From a virus: a DNA stretch of 31,278 nucleotides. The stretch lies in the IMG/VR virus record IMGVR_UViG_3300025927_000021, positions 1-31,278 of that record. The stretch is one strand, 5' to 3'. Positions 20,501 through 28,254 of this stretch are shown piece after piece (within the stretch, counting starts at the first letter, position 1; every line of letters starts with the position of its first letter). The position numbers and the translations under genes are program-made. The notes beneath the pieces were generated by a model. That model saw only the letters and a list, made by a program, of their open reading frames with translations, was not told the DNA's origin and searched no databases.

Positions 20501-21122
20501 CTCCGAAGCCCGTCTTGTCTTTGCCTTCAATACCACGCAGTAGACCTCCACCAAGGGTGGATAACTGGTCACCGATATTAGACCAGCCTTGATGCTCTTC
20601 TGGCAATTCAGCTAGAGACTGCATACCTTCGTACAACGCATATGCAGGACGGTTGATTAGATCGAGGCCACGACCAACAATAGAACCAGAGAAACCGGTA
20701 CCATTATCCACAAGACCAGCACCACCCGTAACAGCATTCCACACATCACTGTACCAAGGACGTTCCGTAGCATCTGCTCGCTCGTTGGCAGAGTTGATAG
20801 CTTCTTGTTCCTGAGCATTCTGGTTGTATTCAGTGGTTAGCTGAGCATAGGCATTCTGCAATGCATCCTGACGTGCAGGAATAGACGACCTACTACCACC
20901 GCCGCCTGGACCTTGGCCCATCATTCGGTTATAGGCAGTGGTAGCACTCCGAGGAACGTAAGATGCGCCTCTAGCTACATCTACTCCACGGCCTCTTACA
21001 TTGGAGTGCGTTGTCGGCCTATATGTAGGCGTACGTGCTCGGTTACCAGTTCGGTTACCGACTTGCCTATTGAATGTAGCAGCTGCTCTTGCTGCTCCCG
21101 CTCTAGCTCTTGCGGAAGGCAT
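17505..21122 (-). CDS. Giant virion protein, possibly internal/ejected, LPD38-like region (1,205 aa)
   Basis: The N-terminal 80 residues are basic and disordered (PSARARAGAARAAATFNRQV). The middle is helical. Near residues 770-960 lies LLTLPRMGFHTRNMIGDIF, then an ETIGRFTHFVTAFRDEA segment and PFYTYMRKAAPTLIEQLY. This order resembles the large polyvalent-protein domain LPD38, found in long phage proteins thought to be injected with DNA. The C-terminus has a Gln-rich run and a short beta repeat-like region. As the last gene of the structural operon it is probably an internal virion or ejection protein. ATG 21122 overlaps the stop of the 1,209-residue gene. The family match is from memory and needs a profile search. 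Confidence 0.7.
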   Translation of the reverse strand: MPSARARAGAARAAATFNRQVGNRTGNRARTPTYRPTTHSNVRGRGVDVARGASYVPRSATTAYNRMMGQGPGGGGSRSSIPARQDALQNAYAQLTTEYNQNAQEQEAINSANERADATERPWYSDVWNAVTGGAGLVDNGTGFSGSIVGRGLDLINRPAYALYEGMQSLAELPEEHQGWSNIGDQLSTLGGGLLRGIEGKDKTGFGDVYEAIKNNPTDMIGQQLSHLEDSHPALEQALSQLVGFTGEMVVDPTNVFMPSVPKLIRGTDELATADRLQSVMVEAAQHETANFHATSGLIHNAPFYEQNPNALFQRVADSTDRLFANSALEVNRGGSRGTRLLNNRAWPALVASNTGEEVRRAMTDLTNSRVDRVFQRAGTISSKTIDFFRSKGQDFDDFWQALGTKLENAGKVPAGASTDDILASLARGDIAEKEYKNLFNEIVSKKYDPQVEQIRQAVFESASNPTYRAPGVKLFGSDYAFKPVGKAFSWANSKLSTTFPSIQNALDGSIYERMFSGLLGLKGTRAAALGFEPMNKFRDELKEWARKYTRQETFELQQALEKNLPSLGSQRMDDALKYLRAKYDSIFADEITNGSRHPNATKEDGYAYIFNRGGTRDARTKFKNGRKDAFKDKSFQGPGKYTIAKAKADGLKPVENAFAALDYRMLKSRRDASRALFYNDLVRSYSVTDGTIGKLSKDAAEKGGLIAADPARLEASLRASVGEGRNYYMPKEFHEVAKMYDRMSSWTSSEWGIIGRNLAKITTKMKQLLTLPRMGFHTRNMIGDIFMGLLDDVNPDDYYEVAKKWGLNQAGRRAVFDIVPGLEKNYKEMMQIYERNANAGFYRTDLNTYQTLSAGEIPQRAVRGTGNVLRNVSDTRETIGRFTHFVTAFRDEAKALYGKGMRDLDEIERRATDAALWRMNYYKFDYSALMPWEQGMKSLAFPFYTYMRKAAPTLIEQLYTNPRYFAKTDRFMQYNDGSGADDFNNMNIPKWIRNMGYAIGDGKEPWSITGDILPTGSLDIMSSGGTAQGLAQNVISNLNPLALIPAELAAGRTFHDDRRINSTYDYLMDKIPLAGDIAKEFNQGDRSIGERLLSDSLLGAGLPIRRVSTQQQMQQQQDNRDQAIDNPLKEFNYGQDAYFISTTENFTYRVTNKMTGEVIGEFATPTAAINAAQRLPGANYQHGYVDPYHVPTDADARTYLNLPQ

Positions 21123-24100
21123 TACCTATGCTTTCTTCTTGCTAGAATCTTGTTCAGTTCACCACGGGAAGGAATACCACCGCCACCGCTACCCTGTTTA
21201 GACATTTTGACTCTCAGGATACCTTGCGCCAAGTTCTTGATATCTCTTGGTTGAGCTTGTCCTCTTGATGGCATTACACCTTTACGAGCGCCAACCATAC
21301 CTCGTGACATTGCACGACGTCCTTGACTTCCTCCGCCACCACCCTGGAAAAGATCAGGTGAGAAGATCGGCTCTTCATTAGTATCTGCCAAGTCAGTTGG
21401 AACTACGTCTCCACCATAGTCGTCTGGTAGCTCGGAAGGAATGATGTCGGGAACTGAGCCAAACAGGTCAGGGTTTCCGCCATTTGCGTCAGTAACCCGA
21501 GGATCATACGAGCGAGCAGTAGTAGTCATTGAGGCATTCTGAGAGCCTGTATCAGTAACTGACCGCTTGTAATTGGCAAAGTCTGCGTAGGGGCTATATC
21601 CACGAATGAAGTTGCGAACGTTGCCAGAGATGAAGTCGATCAGACGTGCTCGTTCACGTTCCTCCGGATCAACAGGAATCTGGTAGAACTGACCGCTAGC
21701 CGGTGTACCTCTGTTACCACTTGCATCTCGTGGGTAAGCATCCTCAAATGCCTGGTAGCTATTCGGCCCCTGGTTCTGCATTGACTGGATTAGGTCATCA
21801 CGAAGAGTACCGTTGTTGACGACTTGATTACGGATCAACTGATCGTAGATCGTCCCGCCAGTAATTGACCCCTCATCACTAATAGGATCGTCTGGTCCCT
21901 GATGCCCAGGAGTTAACGGATCATTGTCTCCTGTTAGAATCTGAGCCAGCTGTGAGTTAGCCATTTCACGAGAGATACCAGGTGCCTGTGGAGCAGCAGG
22001 TTGCTGTCCAGTTAATGCACCACCAACCTGATTGGCTGCATTGAGAAGCGTAGACAGGAAGCCACTCTGACTGTTGTTCAGAAGGTTGCTGATTCCTCTG
22101 CCAACATTCGTAGCATTTCCAGCCAGTTGCCGTAGATTCTGCGGATCTGGTTGAGGAACCGTGGGGTCTTGTGCAGGCAATTGACCCTTGAATCCAGCCA
22201 AACCATTGATGAGATTGTTCGGCATGATTTGCCGAGACATTCCCGGCCCACCACCAGCTACTGCATCACTTCCCCAGTCTACAGTGCCCGGAGTTTCACC
22301 TACAGGTTGGCCGCTCGAATCAAGAAGCGGTAAACCCTGCTGCAATCTGATATGGTTCTGTTCAGCAATCGACTGGCCGCCGAATACATTAGACAAGTCT
22401 AGTGTATTTAGAGCAGGTTGCGTAACTGATGGCTTGCTAAAGATTTGTTCCTTAGCACTATCACCCTCGCCAGGCAATCCGTAAGGTAACGCATTTCCAG
22501 TCGGACGGCCGCCATTAGCTGCCGTTACGAATTGCTGTTCTCCACCAGGAATAGACGTAGACTGCTGTCTACCGACAATCTCGTCTGGATTGGGAGGAAC
22601 AAAGCCACCGTTAATGTTTGTAGTGACTCGATCCACTGTGGACTGCGGGCCAGGAGGCTGGATACCGGGGTAGTTACCCTGCATCTGCGAAGCAATCAGG
22701 TTGAGGATAGCTTGCGGAATCTGCGGCCGCTGAACAATCTCATTCTGATTGGGAGGAACGAATCCGCCAGTTGCATTTGTAGCAGCCCGCTGTGCAGTAG
22801 TCTGCGGCGGAGTATACCCCGGCATCTGAGATGCAATTACATTTAGAATGTTTTGCAGGTTAGGATTGGTAGACCCAGGAGGAACAATCTCATCTGGGTT
22901 AGGAGGAACGAATCCACCTAGTGCATTAGTGGCAGCACGATCTGCACTGGTTTGTGGCCCAGGAGCAATTTGTGACCGAACACTATCCGGAATATTCCAA
23001 CCACCTTGCCAGGGACTACGCTGACCGAAAGTAGGTTGTGGCGGAGCAGTTGTTTGTGTTCCAATAGGGATTCCTGTAGGTGTTACGACAGGAGGATTGG
23101 AGACATTTCCGTTAACTACAACATCCGGGTTATCAGGATCACCAGGAACTGAGCCGGGTTGAACTCCGGGCGGAAGATGCCAAGTACCCATTGAAGCTGG
23201 GTCCCAGCGTTGCTGAACATTCGGATCATTGTTGTCACGAACGTCTGAAACTTGACCACTGTTACCGCCGCTACCACCACTCTGTTGCTGCATAGCTTGG
23301 AGCTGGGCAATTAGTCCCGCTACTCCGCCAATATTAGCACCAGTACCTTGTGCGCCTCCACCACCTTGACCCCCGTTAACTTGAGCCATTACAGCTTGCG
23401 CCCGAGGATCATTCCTCATATTGAGGATTCTGTTAAAGAATTGGGCAGTGTTTTGGAAGCCCTGATCCGTGTAGTTGTTGCCACCAGAAGCATTGGGGTT
23501 CTGATAGTCGTATGCCTGGTTCATCAGCATAGCGATGGGATCAGTGTCCGGCATCATCAACGGGTTATCTTCGTTCCAGTTAGGATCACGATAACGCCGC
23601 TCGACTGTATCCGTGGTGGTGGGATCGTCACCTGGAATCCAGCCAGAACCTGCCGTATACTGCTGTTCTTCTACGTTGAAACGGGGAGTAGCTTGTGAAA
23701 GCCAGTCCTCATTGTTTCCTTCGATCTTGTCCGCAGCTGCAAGCTGACCTGAAGCATCTTGCTGTGCTTTGGTCAGGTTAGCGAGAATAGTTTGTGGATC
23801 AGTTCCTACGTCAAGCTGATCCTGGACGAACTGTTGGACTTCATCCCACTGATCTTGCGGAATACCTAGAGACTGTAGGTATGCAGGGTCAGTGAACTGA
23901 TCCATCGTATCAGACTGAGCGCCAGGATAGAGCGCATTCCAAATATCCTGCGACTTAGTTCCTGATTGCTCTACGTATTTATAGGCGTTTTTAGGATCAT
24001 TGAAACCGTATTGGTCTGTATCCCGAGGATCATCGGAAGAACCTCCCCCACCGCCTCCACCGCCACCATATCCGTGACCTCCACCACCTCCGCCACCTCC

Positions 24101-24751
24101 ACCGCCACCGCCAGAACCTGCGGTTGGATTAGCGATAGAAGCCATTAGACCATTGTAGTAGTCTGTTTGCGCCTGTTGTTCTTTGTCAAACCAAGCTAGA
24201 TCGGAAGCCAGGTTGGAATTGGCAGTACCTTCCATCTGCGTAAGACCGCCAGCATACGTGGACCAAATCGGGTCCTGTGCAGCCAAAGCTTGGTTAGGAT
24301 CGTTGGGGTCAATACTTGTACCATATAGCTGATGCATCCAATCAGCAGCATTGTCCGTGATATCTCCAATAGAGCTGTTGTAGTCTCCTTGGACAATCTT
24401 CTTGATGGCTTCGATATCAATTGGAACCTGCCCAACCATACCACTGATACCAATGATGGCCTGAATCTGAGTGGGGTCCATCCCCTCCTTTAGCAAGCCC
24501 TTAGCAATCAGAGCTTTGATTTCAGGAGTTTGTGGTAGACCTGCCAAAGTAGAAACAGGTGCTCCACCACCCCCTCCACCACCGCCACCTTGATTACCGC
24601 CGGAATTACCCATGCCCTGAGTAGAGGCAGCCTGAACTCTTCGGATGCCACCAGCAACATTTCCGATTTGTTGCGCCTGTTGCGCCCTCTTGATTACGGC
24701 GGCAATCTTTTGAAGCCTGATTGCTTGGGCCATGCTATACGGATCAGCCAT
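21122..24751 (-). CDS. Giant Gly/Pro/Gln-rich virion-type protein with repeats (1,209 aa)
   Basis: No family is recognised. Starting MADPYSMAQAIRLQKIAAV, the first 40 residues are an amphipathic helix related to one in the next protein. Two poly-Gly tracts lie near residues 52-63 and 211-238, the second interrupted by HGY. A proline-rich half contains three repeats of GGFVPPNPDEIV-type sequence, each preceded by an NILNVIASQM-like helix. The C-terminus is basic and Gly-rich (ELNKILARRKHR). The low-complexity architecture and the place in the late operon suggest an extended virion or scaffold-like protein. It starts 2 nt after the preceding gene's stop. Confidence 0.75.
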   Translation of the reverse strand: MADPYSMAQAIRLQKIAAVIKRAQQAQQIGNVAGGIRRVQAASTQGMGNSGGNQGGGGGGGGGAPVSTLAGLPQTPEIKALIAKGLLKEGMDPTQIQAIIGISGMVGQVPIDIEAIKKIVQGDYNSSIGDITDNAADWMHQLYGTSIDPNDPNQALAAQDPIWSTYAGGLTQMEGTANSNLASDLAWFDKEQQAQTDYYNGLMASIANPTAGSGGGGGGGGGGGGHGYGGGGGGGGGSSDDPRDTDQYGFNDPKNAYKYVEQSGTKSQDIWNALYPGAQSDTMDQFTDPAYLQSLGIPQDQWDEVQQFVQDQLDVGTDPQTILANLTKAQQDASGQLAAADKIEGNNEDWLSQATPRFNVEEQQYTAGSGWIPGDDPTTTDTVERRYRDPNWNEDNPLMMPDTDPIAMLMNQAYDYQNPNASGGNNYTDQGFQNTAQFFNRILNMRNDPRAQAVMAQVNGGQGGGGAQGTGANIGGVAGLIAQLQAMQQQSGGSGGNSGQVSDVRDNNDPNVQQRWDPASMGTWHLPPGVQPGSVPGDPDNPDVVVNGNVSNPPVVTPTGIPIGTQTTAPPQPTFGQRSPWQGGWNIPDSVRSQIAPGPQTSADRAATNALGGFVPPNPDEIVPPGSTNPNLQNILNVIASQMPGYTPPQTTAQRAATNATGGFVPPNQNEIVQRPQIPQAILNLIASQMQGNYPGIQPPGPQSTVDRVTTNINGGFVPPNPDEIVGRQQSTSIPGGEQQFVTAANGGRPTGNALPYGLPGEGDSAKEQIFSKPSVTQPALNTLDLSNVFGGQSIAEQNHIRLQQGLPLLDSSGQPVGETPGTVDWGSDAVAGGGPGMSRQIMPNNLINGLAGFKGQLPAQDPTVPQPDPQNLRQLAGNATNVGRGISNLLNNSQSGFLSTLLNAANQVGGALTGQQPAAPQAPGISREMANSQLAQILTGDNDPLTPGHQGPDDPISDEGSITGGTIYDQLIRNQVVNNGTLRDDLIQSMQNQGPNSYQAFEDAYPRDASGNRGTPASGQFYQIPVDPEERERARLIDFISGNVRNFIRGYSPYADFANYKRSVTDTGSQNASMTTTARSYDPRVTDANGGNPDLFGSVPDIIPSELPDDYGGDVVPTDLADTNEEPIFSPDLFQGGGGGSQGRRAMSRGMVGARKGVMPSRGQAQPRDIKNLAQGILRVKMSKQGSGGGGIPSRGELNKILARRKHR
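22579..22965 (-). repeat. Three degenerate coding repeats of about 51 residues
   Basis: Within the 1,209-residue gene the peptide block A-T-N-x-x-GGFVPPN-x-(D/N)EIV occurs three times, with DNA starts near 22579, 22735 and 22887, spaced about 150-156 bp. Two of the intervals contain an I-L-N-(V/L)-IASQM helix. The DNA copies have diverged (several silent and coding changes), so the peptide is being conserved rather than freshly copied. Confidence 0.7.
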
Positions 24752-24753
24752 GA

Positions 24754-25689
24754 TTACCTATTCGTGATTCGCTGTGCTGAAACCCTTCGGAGCATTTCAG
24801 GAGTCATTGACAGGTTAGTACGAGGCCCACGTCCAGTGCGCTCACGATTGTACCGACCAAACGTTCCCTGCCTACCACTTGCATTCTGATACGTTGCAAC
24901 AGGAGCAGTGGGAACTGTAGGTGTAGTAGTTACGGGCGGCTTAACTGGCGTGGTAGTAGTTGGCGGTGCAGTTGGCGTAGCAGTTGTGGGAGTTGTCGGA
25001 GTAGGTCTTGGACCAGAAGTTGGCCGAGGACCGGACGAAGTAGTACCAGTGTGACTAACTGGATTAACGACGTTCTTGATCCCAGTAGCTACGTTAGAGA
25101 CGTTCTTAACGCCCTGGATTCCCTTTGCAATTTGCGCTGCTTTTGCTACCTGTGCAACCTTTTGCAGACGTGCAATTGACTGTGCAGCCTGAGCGGCCTT
25201 ATAGGTAGCAGCTTGCTTCTGTGGAGTCTTTGCAGCGTACTTTGCAGCACCTGGAGAACCACCAGGCCAAGCTGCTGCTAAGATGCCCTTTGTCTTTGGA
25301 GCGGCAGTCTTAGGAGCGCCAGTGTAGATCGTAGTAGGAGGAAGCGGTGAAGCCTTTGTCTTAATTGCAGCTGCTTGTTTTACGGCAGGAGCAGCAGCCT
25401 TAACGACAGCAGCTTTAACCGGAGCTTTTACAGCAGCTTTGACTGGAACAGCTGCTTTGACAGGAGCCTTGTAAACAGGAGCAGCCTTTACAGGAGCCTT
25501 GTAAACGGGAGCAGGAGCCTTGTAAACAGGTGCCTTGTAAGAAGTCTTAACAGGAGCCTTGTAGCTGTAGCTCTTTGAAGGAGCTTTGTAACTATAGCTC
25601 TTTGAAGGAGACGACTTCTTCGTAGAGTATGACTTGGTAGATGACTTTGCGCCACCCCATGAACCCATGCTTGATTTACCCCATGCCAT
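24754..25689 (-). CDS. Lys/Ala/Pro-repeat, histone-H1-like virion-type protein (311 aa)
   Basis: Residues 28-110 are repeats of YKAPVKAA, SKSYSYKAP and PVKAAV, very like the tails of bacterial and eukaryotic H1-like proteins. Residues 165-205 (AQSIARLQKVAQVAKAAQ...) are an amphipathic helix shared with the start of the 1,209-residue protein. Thr/Pro-rich spacers follow, then a basic Arg-rich end. The sequence is strongly positively charged, so it probably binds DNA in the capsid or an acidic cell surface. An adhesin or fibre role is the alternative. The repetitive DNA at 25,420-25,620 (GGAGCCTTGTAAAC units) may vary between isolates. Confidence 0.65.
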   Translation of the reverse strand: MAWGKSSMGSWGGAKSSTKSYSTKKSSPSKSYSYKAPSKSYSYKAPVKTSYKAPVYKAPAPVYKAPVKAAPVYKAPVKAAVPVKAAVKAPVKAAVVKAAAPAVKQAAAIKTKASPLPPTTIYTGAPKTAAPKTKGILAAAWPGGSPGAAKYAAKTPQKQAATYKAAQAAQSIARLQKVAQVAKAAQIAKGIQGVKNVSNVATGIKNVVNPVSHTGTTSSGPRPTSGPRPTPTTPTTATPTAPPTTTTPVKPPVTTTPTVPTAPVATYQNASGRQGTFGRYNRERTGRGPRTNLSMTPEMLRRVSAQRITNR

Positions 25690-25692
25690 GAC

Positions 25693-26166
25693 TTAACCCA
25701 TCTTCGCTAGGCGCTTCCTGGCAATTTCAGCCAGGTTGTTCTGAGCCATCTGTCCGCCATTACGAGGACTACGAGGTCCACCAATAATCGGACCCATTCC
25801 ACCAGGTTTACGAGGAAGTTGGCGAGGATCAATGATTGGGCCGCTAGGACCCGGAACTCCACCATTTCTTGGATATGGTTGTTTCGGGAGACGATTACCG
25901 TCTCTCGGAGAAGGAATGAACGGATTAGTCCAAGGATCAGTTCCTACTGGCGGCCGTGGATTCATAAACGGCGGCGGAGTTCCTGGTACTGGACTACCCA
26001 TACCAGGAGGTAATGGACCAGGATTACCGTTACCTGGAATAGTCGGCATAGGAAGCCGAGGCTGTTGCTTTGGCCGTGGTGGAAGTGATCCAATAGGGCG
26101 AATTGGTTGCTTTGGTCTCGATGGAATGGGAACGTTTCCACCAGGAGTTGTTGTTAATCCTGCCAT
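25693..26166 (-). CDS. Pro/Gly-rich disordered protein (157 aa)
   Basis: Almost the whole chain is Pro, Gly, Arg and Asn (PIPSRPKQPIRPIG and similar), with no predicted fold. Only the last 15 residues (NNLAEIARKRLAKMG) look helical, basic and amphipathic. The position between two other low-complexity virion-type genes suggests a structural or internal protein. The function is unknown. Confidence 0.65.
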   Translation of the reverse strand: MAGLTTTPGGNVPIPSRPKQPIRPIGSLPPRPKQQPRLPMPTIPGNGNPGPLPPGMGSPVPGTPPPFMNPRPPVGTDPWTNPFIPSPRDGNRLPKQPYPRNGGVPGPSGPIIDPRQLPRKPGGMGPIIGGPRSPRNGGQMAQNNLAEIARKRLAKMG

Positions 26167-26171
26167 TATAC

Positions 26172-26543
26172 CTACCCGGAAGTCATCCCTAGCGCCGCTA
26201 GGAGTTTGTTGTTCTTGAACTCTTGTTCACCTTGGATACGGTTCCGGGCAATGGTGGCGAGATTCGTGTTGTAAAGCGTGGCAGCGTCACCCTGTTGCCT
26301 GTTGTATTCTCCCTGTAGCTTCGTAGCGTTTGCCCTTGCTGGTCCAGCTAGAGCCATTCCACGATCTGAGAAGCCACTTGCTGCTTTCGCAGCTGTGTCA
26401 TCATAGTTGCGCTTCATCTTGTCCAGCGCACTATTGTAGTTGATCTTGTAACGATTCTGCTGATCGTCAAGATTCGCCCGCTCTCGTCCCCACTTCAATG
26501 TGAGTGCATTGAGAACGGCTGGATTAACGGGTGTTGCTGCCAT
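26172..26543 (-). CDS. Helical virion-type protein (123 aa)
   Basis: Mostly alpha-helical with coiled-coil character (RANLDDQQNRYKINYNSALD) and small residues later (GMALAGPARANA). No known family. Its ATG overlaps the previous stop (TAATG), so it is coupled to the gene at 26543-26755. A short chaperone, tail or internal protein is possible. Confidence 0.6.
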   Translation of the reverse strand: MAATPVNPAVLNALTLKWGRERANLDDQQNRYKINYNSALDKMKRNYDDTAAKAASGFSDRGMALAGPARANATKLQGEYNRQQGDAATLYNTNLATIARNRIQGEQEFKNNKLLAALGMTSG

Positions 26544-26755
26544 TATCCCCTACCTGAACGCTTGTACTGTGCCCATTTCCGTGACATGGCATTTTCACGT
26601 GCCATTTGACGTTCACCGGACCAATGGCGTCCAGAAGAACCTCTGGGTACTCCCTGACTAACTTCACCATACGGACGATATGGTGTCGTTGGCGTTCCCT
26701 TTTCACCACTCAAACGACGAGAAGCAGCCTTTTGGATATTAAAGTTTTTAGCCAT
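26543..26755 (-). CDS. Small basic protein with FNIQKAAxRR motif (70 aa)
   Basis: It starts MAKNFNIQKAASRRLSG, then has a basic, Gly/Ser/Pro-rich body ending KWAQYKRSGRG. The opening motif resembles FNVQKAAQKR near the C-terminus of the protein at 28066-28254. GAGG precedes the ATG. A positively charged virion or DNA-binding protein is plausible. Confidence 0.6.
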   Translation of the reverse strand: MAKNFNIQKAASRRLSGEKGTPTTPYRPYGEVSQGVPRGSSGRHWSGERQMARENAMSRKWAQYKRSGRG

Positions 26756-26762
26756 TTTTACC

Positions 26763-26945
26763 TCAAAGAACTAGTAGACCGAGTGCAACAAAGCCCAGAC
26801 CAACAGCCAACAGGTTCCACCCATAATCAATACTCTGTCGGAGAAAGTGTGACAGGGCAATGAGGAAGAAGATAATCACCGCCACTAGGAAGAAGATATC
26901 GGCCCAGTCCGAATTTCCGCTTGCCACATCAGCTAGGATTTTCAT
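26763..26945 (-). CDS. Small membrane protein, holin candidate (60 aa)
   Basis: Two hydrophobic segments, about 17-33 (IFFLVAVIIFFLIALSH) and 42-60 (GWNLLAVGLGFVALGLL), are joined by a polar turn. This topology fits class II holins. A near-perfect AAGGAGG lies about 6 nt before ATG 26945, the strongest ribosome site in the window. It is close to the endolysin, so lysis is the likely job, but the family match is by topology only. Confidence 0.65.
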   Translation of the reverse strand: MKILADVASGNSDWADIFFLVAVIIFFLIALSHFLRQSIDYGWNLLAVGLGFVALGLLVL

Positions 26946-27135
26946 TTCTATTCCTCCTTATAAACCAACTGGAAACATTCTCAATTGGTAACACTCCAAC
27001 CATAATCATTCCGATTACAAGTTGGCCAACCCTTTCTTCTGGATTTATCAGTGCATTACCGATAGTCCAGCAGCCAAGTCCGAATACTATGACTCGTCGA
27101 GCGACAGCAAAGAGGAATTCAAAGCTCTGCTCCAC
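26929..27135 (-). CDS. Small membrane protein next to endolysin (68 aa)
   Basis: Two hydrophobic stretches (about 7-30 and 37-52: VARRVIVFGLGCWTIGNALI and VGQLVIGMIMVGVLPI) and a positively charged end (RRNRNENPS). GTG 27135 follows GGGGTAAG. It overlaps the next membrane gene by 17 nt. Together the two could be a holin and a partner or antiholin. It is also possible that only one takes part in lysis. Confidence 0.6.
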   Translation of the reverse strand: MEQSFEFLFAVARRVIVFGLGCWTIGNALINPEERVGQLVIGMIMVGVLPIENVSSWFIRRNRNENPS

Positions 27136-27173
27136 CTTACCCCACAGTACCAGGTACGCAGCTTTATGTCAAA

Positions 27174-27986
27174 CTAGGACGTAGCCTTACCCAAGTATGC
27201 AGTGAGGTCAGCTTCGCTGAGAACTGAACAGGTGCCCCAATTGTTCATTGTTACCGTAGCTCCGGTAACTGCATCCTCTGCACCAGAGAATACAATGGAA
27301 CGAACGTGCTTCGGATCACGCACAATCTGACGAGTCTGACCGCCATCTTGTGTGTACCAGTAAGAGTTGGAACCTGATTGATGAGCTAGGAGCATCATTT
27401 CGACGCCTCCCCTTTTCTTTGAAGTTGACGGGACAGTAGGCGTAGGTGGTGTGGGAGTAGGTGGAATCGGAGTAGGTTGACCGGGTAAGACCCACTTTTT
27501 AGGCTGAGGCGAGCCAGCGGCTTTCCACTGACTAACTGAGTGCGGGAATTCCGTAAATTGAAAATGCCAAACTTCGCCACCCCAAGTTGCCTGTTCTAGT
27601 CCGTACGCCTCACAGTTCTGAGCGGCCCATTTCAGGTCACCGATAGCATCTACAGCGGCAGAATAGCCGTAGACTACTTGTTCGTGGAAAGAGCGACCAG
27701 GAGGCGCTGCATGTGCTGCGCCAGACTTTAGCTGGTAACGCTTTCCATTGTATACACAGCAGCCGCCGCTAGTAACTTGATTGTGTCTCTCGAAGAAAAC
27801 ACGCTCTTGTTGTGTACTGGAACGACCAGCACCACCAATACTTAGCTTTCCTCCCGATGCAACCATCAAGCCACGGTAACGCTTCTGATACTCCGGGTGG
27901 AGCATCATTACCGTAGGTTTGGCAAAGATTTGCTCGATAGTTAGCTGAGTTGGTGGACTACCGTATCCGTATGGGTATGTCGTCAC
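27174..27986 (-). CDS. Endolysin with M15-type peptidase and Pro-rich linker (270 aa)
   Basis: The N-terminal domain carries peptidase M15 zinc ligands: SFHEQ (H101), A-A-V-D (D113) and EVWHF (E138, H141), the layout of L-alanyl-D-glutamate or D-Ala-D-Ala carboxypeptidase-type lysins. A Pro/Thr linker (170-187) leads to a 70-residue C-terminal domain likely for cell-wall binding. GTG 27986 overlaps the stop of the small acidic gene as GTGA. Two small membrane proteins follow. Confidence 0.85.
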   Translation of the reverse strand: MTTYPYGYGSPPTQLTIEQIFAKPTVMMLHPEYQKRYRGLMVASGGKLSIGGAGRSSTQQERVFFERHNQVTSGGCCVYNGKRYQLKSGAAHAAPPGRSFHEQVVYGYSAAVDAIGDLKWAAQNCEAYGLEQATWGGEVWHFQFTEFPHSVSQWKAAGSPQPKKWVLPGQPTPIPPTPTPPTPTVPSTSKKRGGVEMMLLAHQSGSNSYWYTQDGGQTRQIVRDPKHVRSIVFSGAEDAVTGATVTMNNWGTCSVLSEADLTAYLGKATS

Positions 27987-28069
27987 TCGTCATCTTCCTC
28001 GATGGGGTCCGAAACATGATCGTCCGGAATCTCATCATCATCTTCGTAGTCATATGGTTCGTCACTCAT
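27983..28069 (-). CDS. Tiny acidic ORF (28 aa)
   Basis: MSDEPYDYEDDDEIPDDHVS followed by DPIEEDDE. ATG 28069 overlaps the previous stop (ATGA) and its own stop overlaps GTG 27986 of the endolysin (GTGA). The double overlap supports real translation, perhaps to couple endolysin expression to the upstream genes. Sixteen of 28 residues are Asp or Glu, so a free peptide could act as a DNA mimic, but that is speculation. Confidence 0.5.
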   Translation of the reverse strand: MSDEPYDYEDDDEIPDDHVSDPIEEDDE

Positions 28070-28254
28070 CGGAACTTCCTCATGTCTTGGAACTTCTTGA
28101 CCCGCTTCTGTGCGGCTTTTTGGACGTTGAACATGGAACCCACGTTTGGTGCTTTACCTGGACCTTTGTAGCGTGCAGGTCCACGAGCTAGGATTCCACG
28201 CATTGAACGTGCATCCTGTAGGCCGTAATACTTACCGATAACATCTTTGCTCAT
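28066..28254 (-). CDS. Small basic protein (62 aa)
   Basis: It starts MSKDVIGKYYGLQDARSMRG and is highly basic (RGPARYKGPGKAP), ending MFNVQKAAQKRVKKFQDMRK. The FNVQKAA segment is shared with the start of the protein at 26543-26755. ATG 28254 overlaps the previous stop as ATGA. Function unknown; a virion or nucleic-acid-binding protein is possible. Confidence 0.6.
   Translation of the reverse strand: MSKDVIGKYYGLQDARSMRGILARGPARYKGPGKAPNVGSMFNVQKAAQKRVKKFQDMRKFR

Noticed and set aside
20705-20713. A third TTATCCACA DnaA box
   Set aside because: It lies in the middle of the 1,205-residue coding gene with no other origin-like features nearby, so chance is the better explanation.
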